Below, in pieces: positions 13,438 to 23,277 of a stretch of 64,000 nt of DNA. The stretch lies in contig NW_003314269.1 in assembly GCF_000143415.4 (NCBI RefSeq), positions 2,258,118 through 2,322,117 on the forward strand, given 5' to 3'. The notes beneath the pieces were generated by a model. It was given only the letters and a program-made list of their open reading frames with translations. It was not told where the DNA came from and made no database searches. The stretch is from Selaginella moellendorffii (Eukaryota > Streptophyta > Lycopodiopsida > Selaginellales > Selaginellaceae). The position numbers were made by a program, and so were the translations under genes. Each line of letters starts with the position of its first letter. Position 1 is the first letter of the stretch.

Positions 13438-13528
13438 AAGTATGAGTGAGCGATTCGACGGCCAGGATGGTCTCGGAGTATGATGAGCGGCCTGGATTGG
13501 ACTAGAAAAGAGCTAGAGGATGAGGAGA
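13438..13528 (+). repeat. Copied promoter/5' end of the ACP gene
   Basis: This block matches 14500-14612, the region between small gene copy 2 and the ACP start. Shared strings include GTGAGCGATTC, GATGGTCTCGGA and ATGAGCGGCCTGGATTGGA, in the same order. It stops where the ACP coding sequence would begin and is joined directly to the interior of a quinoprotein copy. It is the left part of a tandem-duplication junction. Confidence 0.75.
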
Positions 13529-13978
13529 AAATCTCTACACGGTTCTAGCCTCTGTCCAAGCATGCCTCGAAATCGAACCAATTGCTTCCCATCAAACGCA
13601 ACCCTCTGCGACGATGCGTGGTTTCACTCGACACGGAGACTGGAGCCATAAGGTGGTGTAACAGGCTCGGTGGCGACTATGTCTTCTCCTTCATTTGCCG
13701 CGACCGGGCAAATCCACCACCAAATTACCCCTGACAACGACTTTGGAAAATCTCAAATGCTCGTCACCATTCGCTTGTTTGGGCTCACGATCACGTATGG
13801 GAAACTATAAGTAAACTTAGTCTATACTAGATGATACTAATCAGATGATTGTTCAATAGCTTGCTGGACTTGGTAGCAAGAGTGGAGGAGCAATCTGGGG
13901 TTACTTGGCTCCCTCTCTCTGTGGAGATACCAGATCCTGGCTCCCACTAAAGCCGGTGATTCGATCTATGCGTTCTAG
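13529..13978 (+). pseudogene. Truncated, decayed duplicate of the quinoprotein 3' half
   Basis: Colinear with about 7145-7991 of the quinoprotein gene, beginning at CTCTACACGGTT and ending at GATTCGATCTATGCGTTCTAG. The last intron is retained (about 13807-13859), so this is a DNA-level copy, not a retrocopy. Its donor has changed from GT to AT. Small deletions break the frame, and a larger internal deletion removes most of the last exon. No start, signal peptide or promoter is present. Confidence 0.85.
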
Positions 13979-14065
13979 CACATAGTTTTACTATGATGAT
14001 TTTGTGATGTTTTACCATTGGTGCTTTGCTTGATGTGATTTACATATTGATGGACGATGGATGTT

Positions 14066-14409
14066 CTACTTGTTTTTCTTCTTGACCTCTTCGATCTCCT
14101 CGCGGATTTTCTCTCGCGTTTCGGGCCTGACGAAGCGGGATCCTCCCGTGACAACCGCGGCAGCTTTGTCCGGGCGCTCCACCGCGAGAGCCCCCAAAAC
14201 AAAAGCCCCAATCACACCCAGTGCCACATTTCTCCTGGTGCTATTCGACGCGGGTGGAGAAGCATCCTGCAAAATTATCCATGGCCATGCCAGCGATTTT
14301 GGACGATAAGATTTTGGAGTGAAGTCTAGAGCACAACCTTGTGTGGCGATGGCGGAGCTAAATCCTTGTGCTTGATTGCAGCAGCAAATGGCTGAATGGC
14401 ACTCACCAT
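14066..14409 (-). CDS. Small single-membrane-span protein, copy 2
   Basis: Two exons on the minus strand, 14409-14338 and 14266-14066, give 90 residues. The N-terminus (MVSAIQPFAAAIKHKDL), membrane helix and GGSRFVRPETREKIREEI block match copy 1. Differences are mostly substitutions, with a short Ser/Asn/Thr insertion after the intron. Intron phase 0 and the splice sites are conserved. Both copies keep an open frame while the quinoprotein copy beside them has decayed, which suggests both are, or recently were, functional. It is divergent from the ACP gene, about 200 bp away. Family unknown. Confidence 0.7.
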
Positions 14410-14613
14410 GGCGGAGGCTCTCTTGTTGCGAGGATAGATAAAGTACGCTATCTGTAGTACATGGAAATCGAAATATATACAGAGATTATACACAAATTAT
14501 GGGTGAGCGATTCAACGGCCAAGATGGTCTCGGAATAGGCCACGTGATGAGCGGCCTGGATTGGAATAGAATAGGAATGACTCCACTGGGATAAAGAGCT
14601 CTAGGGGAAGAAA

Positions 14614-15098
14614 ATGCTGAGAAGAATCGCCGCTCGCGGTGGCTCGCTGCTTCGATCGAGGGCGGCGTTGGCGCCGCCAGTGCCAGCTCCATCGTCCTCT
14701 ATACACGCCCAGATCGATGCCGGGCGGGGATGGGGATTGCTGGGGCGGCGATGGATGTCCGCCCCTGCGCAAGACGGCATCAGCGAGAAGGAGGCGCTGG
14801 ACAGGGTGATGATGATCGTCAAGGCGCACCCCAAAGTGAATCCAGCCAAGGTGAGTGATTGATCGATCGAGGATTTGCTTCTCTGGAATTTAGGGTTCAT
14901 GCGTGTTTTGTCTCCTCGCAGCTCACTCAATCCAGCCATTTCATGAACGATCTGGGTCTGGATAGCTTGGATGTGGTGGAGATTGTGATGGGTTTCGAGG
15001 AGGAATTCGTGCTCTACATCCCCGACGAAGTTGCTGATAAGCTCGTCTCGGTTCCAGCAGCGGTGGATTTCGTTGCCAAGCATCCAAAAGCCAAGTAA
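14614..15098 (+). CDS. Mitochondrial acyl carrier protein (mtACP)
   Basis: Two exons, 14614-14850 and 14922-15098, give 137 residues. The first part (MLRRIAARGGSLLRSRAAL) is Arg-rich without acids, a mitochondrial presequence, and processing is likely near RRWMSA. The mature part is a complete ACP: the phosphopantetheine site is NDLGLDSLDVVEIVM, with the DSL serine as attachment residue, and it ends in DFVAKHPKAK. mtACP carries the octanoyl chain used for lipoate synthesis and is also an accessory subunit of respiratory complex I. Its promoter region is shared head-to-head with small gene copy 2 and was copied in the tandem duplication. Confidence 0.93.
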
Positions 15099-15333
15099 GA
15101 ACACCACCTCCACGAAATAAATGGGGGAGGGAAGCTAGAAAAAACCAAACTTTTAGATCTTTGCGAAGAGATAGATGGTGCTGAAAAACCAGGCTTTGGA
15201 TTTTATTTTGTGGCTGCTGTCCACGAACTTGGGAAGTTGATCACATCTCTGGAGACTTTTGAGAGCTTGAAACAGGATCTACTTCCTTTCCGCGAGTCCT
15301 GGAAGTTCCAAGTTTTGATCATCGTCTCTCCCA

Positions 15334-16305
15334 TCACAGCGAAAGCTGAGAGCTTGGATACGGACCTGGAAGAGCCATATCAACTTCCTTGAGCTCCACG
15401 ACCATGCCTTTGCCGCTAGCCTTCCAGTGATCGGCCAGAGGATCCACACGGGAGAGTCCGGCTATATCTCGTCTCGACTCAGCTCTCTCAGTCGTGGAGA
15501 TGTTATATTTCTTGTCTCGCGCTTCCACGAGCTTGGAATCAACCGGGCATTCCTCCTGCGGCGACATCATCAGCGCTGGAGGTCCCATTGGAAGCCTGTC
15601 ACCTGATCACAAGGATAAAAACTCTAGTTTTCCAGGAAAGATGTTCTTGCCTCGATCGAACTGCCAAGTACACCAAAACTTCCCGTATGTTGGCGCCAGC
15701 TTGTGGAGTTCCTGCTTTTGGACGGCCTCGGGCACGCCTGGGTGGACCCAAAGCCCGGTCTTGATCTAACGAGAGAAGCAGCTTCCCGCTTAGTTTTCCA
15801 GGAAAAGAGAATGAAATTACCTCGTGAGAATGAGAATGCCAAAGCTTCTTTTCCTCGTCTGGCAGCGTTACAAAGATGCGATCCGAGACAATGTACTCCA
15901 CTCCTGAACTCAAACCAGGCGTGAGTAACGGACGAAAAAGAAAGAAAGAAAATCTCGCTTGCCTATGAGACGAGCCTGAGAGTCGTCTCGATCGAAGACC
16001 AGGCACTGGGTGAAGTCCTCGTTGACACGAGAAGCATAGTGATGGGTTTCAATCTGCCGCTTCATATCGTGGGAGTAGAACGCAAAGGTACAGATGTGCT
16101 GCAGGAGAATTAACATCCAAAGAACTCTGAGAAAAATCACACCTTTGACAAAGCTTACCTCTTGAATCTGCTTCACTGGCTCGAGGGACTGGAGCATATC
16201 GGCACCCTTCTCCATTATCTTGGACATCATCGTGGTGGGCTTTCCAGGAACATCATCCGGCGAACTTGGGATCTGTCCAGCCGGTACCTTGTCGCACGAA
16301 GCCAT
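15334..16305 (-). CDS. Oil-body-associated protein (OBAP, DUF1264)
   Basis: Five exons on the minus strand, 16305-16159, 16098-15963, 15903-15821, 15765-15651 and 15602-15334, give 249 residues. Family landmarks are [20 protein letters not shown] near the N-terminus, [57 protein letters not shown] and PPALMMSPQ. OBAPs associate with seed and spore lipid bodies and affect their size and stability; the catalytic role, if any, is unknown. Introns 2 and 4 start with GC instead of GT (15961-15962 and 15649-15650), both in the strong context AG/GCAAG. Using GC there restores the family sequence exactly, and no in-frame GT alternative exists. Intron 4 is only 48 nt. Confidence 0.92.
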
Positions 16306-16503
16306 TCGATCGACGCTGCTGTGCTACAACGCTAGATTGCTTTCCTCCTCTACCCTCGTTTGCTCTTCCTTCTTCAAGGAATAAGATCCATGCACTTGAC
16401 ACTTGTGCTATCTTGCATGCTGCCACGTGCCTGTTTTGCCTGGTTTTTATCTCCTGACAAAACATCAAAGCTTCCTCCCAAGAGTGCAAAGATATGAGTT
16501 GCA

Positions 16504-18456
16504 TTACCCATGGAACGATAGATTGGATTTGAAAATGGGCGAATCTACACGCCTGCCGGAGTACTCAGCAGACTCCTCCGCTACTCGGGTCCATTCTTTT
16601 GCAATTCTCTCAGCGTAGCCGACCTGGAATGCAAAAGAGCAATGATCAGTTGGAATAGAAAAACCTCTTCATCCAACCTGAGACTGGACAAACCCGTGAA
16701 TCATATTAAAAAATTCGCTTTGCTTTGTTCCTTCCAAACGCTCAATCTCTGTCCGGTTGTGATCCTGAGAGACAGGCTTCGAGGGTCAGAAAGAGCGACA
16801 ACGTAAAAGCAACAGAGAAATCGAGACCTTGATTTGGTTGTACTTTTGTTGAGCACACTCACAGGCTTCCTCAGTCATTCTTATAGAGTCTTTCAAATCG
16901 TCGATCTTCTTGTTCCTGCCTTTATCCCCTCCAAAAACTTTTGACGCCGCAGCGCTATGCTTTTCAGCGCGTGCATGCATGATAGAGATATCCGATAGCA
17001 AAGTCTGCACAGTTAGCAGCGCATTGTCGCGGTCCGCAAATGCATATTGAGCCGACTGCAGTACTGCAAGGTGCTCGTGAAGATAGTCCTATGCAGCAAA
17101 AAAAACGTCAAGTTCTCGAGCGAGAAAAAGAAAAAAACGAAAACATACCAGATGTCTTTCGGCTTGCGCATTTGATGCTCTTTGGCCTCTGCTCGATCTC
17201 ACGACTGCGGTAGCTAGGCGCCGCACGTCTGCTCCATGGGGTTTATTGGGTGCCTGCTGCGTTTCCAACTTGGCCAGTTTCATAAACGAAAGTCCCACAT
17301 CCCCCAGCACGGAGGCAAGATTTTTCTGAGCCTTGGTGAATGCATCAGCCTGTGTTTCACACACAACATCAAATGAGAAAACGAATAACGGGAGAGAAAG
17401 GAAAGATCGGAGAATCAGATAAAGCAAGGAAAAGAAAAAGTGTAAACTTGCCTGCTGTGAAGCATGAGCTAGCCGCCGCTCACACTCCCGGAGATGCTCC
17501 TTCTTCTCCACAAACTCCTTGTCCTCCTCAACCACGGGAGGTCTGCTTGCCCCCCAGTCATTCGTCACAGACTGCCTGAGCTCCTTGAACAGTCTCAGCA
17601 AATCCCTGCCACCTTTCGCAGAGTGCACCACCTCCTGCGGATTCACCGCCGCCGGGCCATCGCCAAAGAGCTGCCGTGGAAGCTTGGCAGCACCGTCGAG
17701 CATCCTCGACGCCACATCCAGCGTCGGAACCATCGGGAGCTTGGCCTTGGAAACTATGAAAGTCCTGAGCTCCTCGCTCTTTCTCAACACTGAGTGAGAG
17801 GCCAGCCGGCGCAAGTAGCGCTCGATCCCCAGCCGCCGCTGCTCGATGAAGTTGTGCTTGTCCATGATCTGGCTCTCCACGATGCTCTTGTCCGGCCGGG
17901 CCGGGATGAAGTAGCCACGGTACTTCTCCACCAGGCTATCGGCAAGAGCAACGATGTCCTTGAATCTCCTCCTCACGTTGTGCTCGCTCTTCCCATACTC
18001 TGGCATGTTTGTTCTAGCGCTGACGAGATAAGTCACGAAGTAGCTCCCACCTGGGATGAGCGAGCTCGCGGAATCGGCCTCCTTCTGGGGCTGCGTGACG
18101 ATAATGTTTAAGAATTCTCCCTCGGAGCTGGATTGCAGCTGGTGGATCAATCGCTCCCCCCCGGCAGTGCTCGTGATTCTAGCCGAAGAAGCATCTTCCA
18201 ATCTGTCGTCATCGTCGTCGTCGTCGTCGTCGTTGGTTTCCTTGGAGAATTCTAGCTCTTCTTCCTGGGAATCCTCGCGGCCCAGCGGATGAGCAAGAGG
18301 ATCCACCGGCGACGCGACCAAGCTATAGGTGCTGTTCGAATTGGACCGGCTGGATTCCTCCTCGTCCCTGTCAGCTAGGAGAGGATCCATGGTCAAGCTC
18401 TCCACCGAGTACCTGCGATCTGGATCCAGGGGATGGCCGCCGCTGTCGTCCATCAT
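16504..18456 (-). CDS. SNX2: Sorting nexin SNX2 (PX-BAR)
   Basis: Five exons on the minus strand, 18456-17452, 17349-17149, 17088-16828, 16764-16678 and 16623-16504, give 557 residues. The order is an acidic Ser-rich N-terminus with nine Asp in a row, a PX domain (RRRFKDIVALADSLVEKY, then the phosphoinositide-loop segment FIPARPDKS), and a C-terminal BAR coiled coil ending in GYAERIAKEWTRVAEESAEY. SNX proteins of this type act with retromer on endosomes, binding PI3P and curved membrane. Intron 1 begins with GC (17450-17451, AG/GCAAGT). The start is placed at MMDDSGG by comparison with plant SNX2; an in-frame ATG at 18528 would add 24 residues. It is divergent from the PPR gene. Confidence 0.9.
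18205..18233 (-). repeat. GAC trinucleotide tract coding Asp9 in SNX2
   Basis: On the plus strand this is a run of GTC/ATC triplets within SNX2 exon 1. It encodes nine consecutive aspartates in the disordered N-terminus. A slippage-prone microsatellite, likely length-polymorphic. Confidence 0.8.
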
Positions 18457-18638
18457 CGCCGCGCTAGGGCTTTGACTCGCCAGGCGATCGATCAACCGAC
18501 CAGCGCGCGCGGCACGGCACAACAACACTCACAATGTGGATCAATGAGCTCCCCAGCGCATGGGATCGCCTCTCCTGGACGAGAAAGGGGCAACCCTAGT
18601 TCTCCCATGGAATAAAACACGAATCTGATAGATCCCAG

Positions 18639-20411
18639 ATGGGTACGGATACCTCCTCCTTGTACGGCACCGCTAGGGACGCTCTCCTCCGCGAGCTTAG
18701 GATATGCAAGAGCCTCGATCACCTCCGCGAGCTCCACTCGCGCAGCAAACTCCTCGATTCCGACGTCTATGCCTCCAATCTCTTGCTCCAAATCTATGGC
18801 AATTGGGGCGCTGTGACGGACGCGCGCCGCCTCTTCGATCGCATCCAGCCCAAGAACGCATTCACCTGGGCGGCAATGCTTGCGACTTACGCCCGCAATG
18901 GGCACCTCGCCCAGGCAAGATCTATGTACGAGGCGATGCCCAATTGGAGCCTTGTGATCTGGAATGTGATGCTCGCAGCGTTTGCCAGGAACAAGGATCT
19001 CGATGGCGCCAGACAGATTTTCAGTTCGATGCGTGAGAAGGATGTTGTGTCTTGGACCACCATGCTATCAGCATTTGCCGTCAATGGGTATTTGCTAGAA
19101 GCCCAAACCGTGTTTGAGGCTATGCCCGAGAGGAACTTGGTGACGTGGAACTCCATGCTGGCGGCGTACGTGCGAGGCAGCCGTACGGACGAGGCCGGTT
19201 CATTGTTCGATTCTATGCCCGAGCGGGATATCGTGTCGTGGACGACTATGCTAATGGCATATGCCCAAGCCGGGTATCTGTTAAAGTCCGAGCATCTCTT
19301 CAAAAAGATTCCGGAATATGACCTAGTATCGTCCAATGCCATGCTCTCGTGCTACTGCCAAATCGGAGAGATAGATTTAGCCGAACGAGTTTTTGATGGA
19401 ATGAAAGAGAAGAATATCTTCTCTTGGAACACAATTCTAGCGGGATATGCCCACTGTGGGCATAATGCTATGATAGCAAAGGTTCTAGAGAATATGCCCG
19501 AGCTAGACACGGTATCCTGGAATTCCGTACTGGGCGGACACACGCACAATGGAGACGTAATCAAAGCCAGTGTTGTTTTTGAATCCATGCAAACAAAGAA
19601 TCTGATATCGTGGACGACGATGCTAACAGCATATGCCCAAAACGGGCATCTTGAGGAATCCAAGCAGCTCTTTGATTCGATGGAGGAATGGGACGTTGTG
19701 GCCTGCAATGCGATGCTCACGGCATATGCCCAAAGCGGGAGCACCCACGAATCTTTGCTCTTTTACGTCCGCATGCCATTCAGGAACACAGCCTCGTACA
19801 ATGCGTTGATGGTTCTGTACGCTCGAGCTTGTGATCTTCACGGAGCAAAGAGAGTTTTCGATCGGATCGAGCCAGATCCTGACATGCTCTCATGGAATTC
19901 CCTGCTCTCGATCAATGTTCGCAGCGGAAACCACGAGATTTTCAGCTCCTTGAACATCAGTGGCCGGAATCCGGACGATGTTTCCTGCATTTGTATCCTT
20001 ATGACTTGCAGCCATGCCGGAGACCTGAAAGCTGGGATTTCGTGCTTTTGTTCCATCCATTGGGACTATGAACTGGAGGCAAGCAAGCAACACTTTAGCG
20101 GTATGATCGATCTCCTCGCACGAAGTGGCTACATTGAAGAGGCAAGAGATTTGATCGCCACCATGCCTTTTGTTCCCGATTCCTTGGACTGGACGTGTTT
20201 GCTCGCCGCTTGTAAGAGCCACAAGCAAAGAGAGATCCGGGCTGGGGTGGCGAAAGAGCTCCTCGAGCTCAAATCCGACCACACTGCGGCTTATCTCTTG
20301 CTAGCCAATGCGTTCTCGAACGAGTTTCATAGCCATGGGCCTGTGAACGCGGAAGAGAAAAAGGTGGTGGCTGGCAGATCGATCATATTGAGGCATGCAG
20401 GCGAGGAATGA
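18639..20411 (+). CDS. Pentatricopeptide-repeat protein, intronless, 590 residues
   Basis: Uninterrupted frame with more than ten PPR units of the short S-like kind, about 31 residues each. Repeated cores include DVVSWTTMLSAFAVNGYLLEA and NLVTWNSMLAAYVRGSRTDEA. The C-terminus (IDLLARSGYIEEARDLIATM, then a segment ending in SLDWTCLLAACKSH) matches the L2-S2-E1 region of PLS-type proteins. No DYW cytidine-deaminase domain follows. Such proteins bind single-stranded organelle RNA for editing, splicing or stability. No obvious transit peptide is visible, so targeting is uncertain. The last 17 nt overlap the next PPR frame. Confidence 0.85.
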   Translation: MGTDTSSLYGTARDALLRELRICKSLDHLRELHSRSKLLDSDVYASNLLLQIYGNWGAVTDARRLFDRIQPKNAFTWAAMLATYARNGHLAQARSMYEAMPNWSLVIWNVMLAAFARNKDLDGARQIFSSMREKDVVSWTTMLSAFAVNGYLLEAQTVFEAMPERNLVTWNSMLAAYVRGSRTDEAGSLFDSMPERDIVSWTTMLMAYAQAGYLLKSEHLFKKIPEYDLVSSNAMLSCYCQIGEIDLAERVFDGMKEKNIFSWNTILAGYAHCGHNAMIAKVLENMPELDTVSWNSVLGGHTHNGDVIKASVVFESMQTKNLISWTTMLTAYAQNGHLEESKQLFDSMEEWDVVACNAMLTAYAQSGSTHESLLFYVRMPFRNTASYNALMVLYARACDLHGAKRVFDRIEPDPDMLSWNSLLSINVRSGNHEIFSSLNISGRNPDDVSCICILMTCSHAGDLKAGISCFCSIHWDYELEASKQHFSGMIDLLARSGYIEEARDLIATMPFVPDSLDWTCLLAACKSHKQREIRAGVAKELLELKSDHTAAYLLLANAFSNEFHSHGPVNAEEKKVVAGRSIILRHAGEE

Positions 20412-21849
20412 AACTTTGGAGGCGATAAGGGTCTGTAGAGACCTCCCAGCAGCTCGTGAGATTCATGCTCGTCTGAGCGATTCGCTGAAATACGAGGTTT
20501 ACTTGTGTAACCTGGTGGTCGAAATGTATGGGAGATGTGGGAGCCCAAGTTCTGCTCGTCAGGTGTTTGATTCGATCCGTCGAAAGAACTTGTTTTCCTG
20601 GGTTTTGATGCTTAGTGCATATGCCCGGAACTGGCATCTACAGGAATGCGGGTTATTATTTGGTTCCATGCCAGAGCAAAACCTCGTATCTTGGACAATC
20701 ATGCTAGTAGCACACTCCCAATCCGGAAATGTTGATAAATCTCGTGTAATGTTTCTTGGCATGCCCGAGCATGATCTTGTCGCCTGGAATGCGATGCTTA
20801 CAGTGTATGCCCGTGAAGGGCATATCTACGAGGCATCGAGAATCTATGACGGCATGCAAGAACGCAATGTTGTTTCCACGACCGCTTTGCTTTCAGCATT
20901 TGTGTCAAATGAACAAATAAGGGAGGCGGAGGAGTATTTCGAAAGTAAGATGCCAGAATGGAATCTGGTTTCGTGGAACTCCTTGCTGAGCGCGTATGCC
21001 CAGGTTGGGTATACACGCGAGGCTGAGGCTTTGTTTGCGGAAATGCCCGAGGTTGACGTCGTTTCGTGGACGTGCATGATGGTGTTGTATGCCCGGAACC
21101 AGCAGCTCGAGAATTCAATGAGGATTTTTACAATGATTCCGGACAAAGATAGTGCCTGCTGGAATGCATTTCTATCTCAAGTGAGGTGGGAAGGAAAGTT
21201 GGAGTCATTGACAGGAGGGAATGTGGTCTCATCAACGTGTTTGCTCTCTTCGTATGCCCGGCACGGGTACCTTGATCAAACGAAGAATGTGTTTGATTTC
21301 ATGCAGGAGAGAAACATATTTTCGTGGAATGCCATGCTAGCAAGCTACGCTAGATCTGGTTCTTGCGAAATGGAGAAATTCTTTTATCAAATGCCGCAGA
21401 GAGACTTAGTGTCGTGGAACACTTTTCTATCTGCATATACCGAGAAAGGGCATACTGATAAAGCTACGAAACTCTTAGAAAGGCTTCCAACAAAAGACCT
21501 TGTGTCTTGGAACTCCTTGATGGTCGCGTTTGCTCGAAAGGGACGATGGCTGGAGACCAAAGATCTCTTTCGGAAGATGGTTTTCACTGAAATGCCAAAC
21601 GACATAACTTTGGCTGGAATCTTGCTTGTTGGCAACCACGCCGGGGCTTTTTCGTGGGTTTGCTCTTGTTTTGGATCCATGCGCACCGATTTTGGGATTG
21701 ACGCGTCGAAGCAGCACTTTGCCAGCGTTGTGGACACTCTCTCACGAGGCGGATACGTAAAAGAGGCATGGGATCTTGTCGATGACATGCCGTTCTTGCC
21801 AGACGAGTTTGATTGGGCATCGCTTTCGCGTTGTCGGCAGAGCTTTTGA
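20395..21849 (+). CDS. Second PPR protein, overlapping the first in another frame
   Basis: 484 residues without introns. The start MQARNETLEAIRVCRDLPAA is followed by the usual opening of these proteins (YLCNLVVEMYGRCGSPSSAR) and about ten S-like PPR units (for example NLVSWNSLLSAYAQVGYTREA). It ends abruptly at FDWASLSRCRQSF. A one-base shift near the end would continue the E1 region, so the C-terminus looks truncated. It begins inside the last codons of the upstream PPR ORF in a different frame, leaving no room for its own promoter. It may be a degenerate half of a fused tandem pair or the second cistron of one transcript. The paralogy of the two is clear from repeat style. Confidence 0.72.
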   Translation: MQARNETLEAIRVCRDLPAAREIHARLSDSLKYEVYLCNLVVEMYGRCGSPSSARQVFDSIRRKNLFSWVLMLSAYARNWHLQECGLLFGSMPEQNLVSWTIMLVAHSQSGNVDKSRVMFLGMPEHDLVAWNAMLTVYAREGHIYEASRIYDGMQERNVVSTTALLSAFVSNEQIREAEEYFESKMPEWNLVSWNSLLSAYAQVGYTREAEALFAEMPEVDVVSWTCMMVLYARNQQLENSMRIFTMIPDKDSACWNAFLSQVRWEGKLESLTGGNVVSSTCLLSSYARHGYLDQTKNVFDFMQERNIFSWNAMLASYARSGSCEMEKFFYQMPQRDLVSWNTFLSAYTEKGHTDKATKLLERLPTKDLVSWNSLMVAFARKGRWLETKDLFRKMVFTEMPNDITLAGILLVGNHAGAFSWVCSCFGSMRTDFGIDASKQHFASVVDTLSRGGYVKEAWDLVDDMPFLPDEFDWASLSRCRQSF

Positions 21850-21951
21850 CAAAAGAGAAAGATTGTTCTTGCGTTTCAAATTGAAAGTTTGACAAAAAGC
21901 TTGATACCAATCCTTTGAAAGTTCGTGAATTTTATTGAAAAGAACCTTGAT

Positions 21952-23180
21952 TTACATGAAACCTTTGTCGTCAAGGCAGCTTATTGTGTCGACCAGTGTC
22001 TGCTCGTATGGTATTGTCTCCTTGATCAAGCTCAAAAGCTTGTCATTCTTGGTGAGCTCTGGAGCAATTCCACCCACGGGCTGGCTCTCATCGCACCTAG
22101 AGAAGAAGATCATATACATGGACTGTGGAGAGAAAATCGACTTACTGGAGCTCGGGATTGCAGTGTTGCGGGAATTTCTTGGCCAGGACGCTGACGACGT
22201 CCTTGTAGTGAATGCAATGCGCAAAGCAAAAGTATCGCCCGGACGCCGCCTCGTTTTCCAAAGCCACAATGTGAGATTCCGCGACGTCTCTCACGTCTAC
22301 CAGTCGAATCCATGAATTTGGAATGCTCGATCCTGGATAAGAAAAAAAAAGAGTTTTTTGTTTTCTTCCGCTGTGAGCTTTATACCTTTGATGATATTCT
22401 TGAGAGCCTCCACCGTGGTGTTGGAGGTGGGCTGTAAGATCGGGCCAAAAACCATCACCGGACAGATGACAATCAAGTCGAGGCCTTTCTCCTTTGCAAA
22501 CTTCCATGCCAGCTTCTCGGATTCGGTCTTGGCGAGCGAGTACCACGACTGTTTCGATTCACAGAAAGATCAATCAAATACGAAGAGCTCTCGCTTTAGT
22601 TTCTTACCTTCCATTCCTTGCAAGCTTCCGAGTCGCTCCAGCAGCTCTCGTCCACCACCTTATCTTTGGGCCTGTTTGGATCGGCAACAATGGCTGCTCC
22701 GGAAGAAGTCATCACCACCCTCTGGACTTTCTCGTTGGAGCAAGCAGTCATCACGTTTTCGGTGCCTTGAATCGCAGGACCCAAAACATCCTAGCAACGA
22801 AAAGAAACTCGTGAGCGAGATTTAGGAGGAGAAAGAGATGAGAATACCATACATCTGGATTGTCGAATTGGAAGGCCACAGGACAAGCTGTGTGGAAGAC
22901 TCCATGGCAGCCGCGAAACGCCGGCAGCAGTGATTCATAGCTCAGGAGATCGGCCTTGAAAAGTGTGAGGCGCTCCTTTGCTCCATCCAGCCCCAAGAGA
23001 TGGCCGCATTTTTCTGCTCGATTTGCCGGTCGATCAGTCAGGATCTTCTTATAACTCGCTAGATCTTTTACCTGGGTTTCTCACCGTGCCACGAACTGTG
23101 TAGCCCCTTTGGAGGAGCTTGCACACGATCCAGGAGGCGATGAAGCCATTGGCTCCCGTGACGCAAACGATCTTGCCCAT
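21952..23180 (-). CDS. Cinnamoyl-CoA-reductase-like NAD(P)H short-chain reductase
   Basis: Six exons on the minus strand, 23180-23072, 23013-22853, 22790-22608, 22548-22386, 22332-22146 and 22096-21952, give 315 residues. The N-terminus [19 protein letters not shown] contains the Rossmann TGxxGF motif. It is followed by GTVRNPEKCGHL, the catalytic serine region [10 protein letters not shown], and the Tyr-x-x-x-Lys pair in [14 protein letters not shown]. Extended SDRs of this group reduce cinnamoyl-CoA, flavonoid or aldehyde substrates. The strict CCR signature KNWYCYGK is replaced by KSWYSLAK, so true monolignol CCR activity is doubtful and CCR-like is the safer name. All introns are short and GT-AG. 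Confidence 0.88.
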
Positions 23181-23277
23181 CGTATAAACGTACAGCTGTA
23201 TAGAGGATATTTCTTGAGTTAACCAATTAGATAAAAAATATTCCAGAGGGCTTTATTCATTCATCCATTCAGATAAC

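Noticed and set aside
18639-21849. One PPR gene joined by a programmed frameshift
   Set aside because: No slippery heptamer or stimulatory structure seen at the overlap, and the second frame opens with a typical PPR N-terminal segment.
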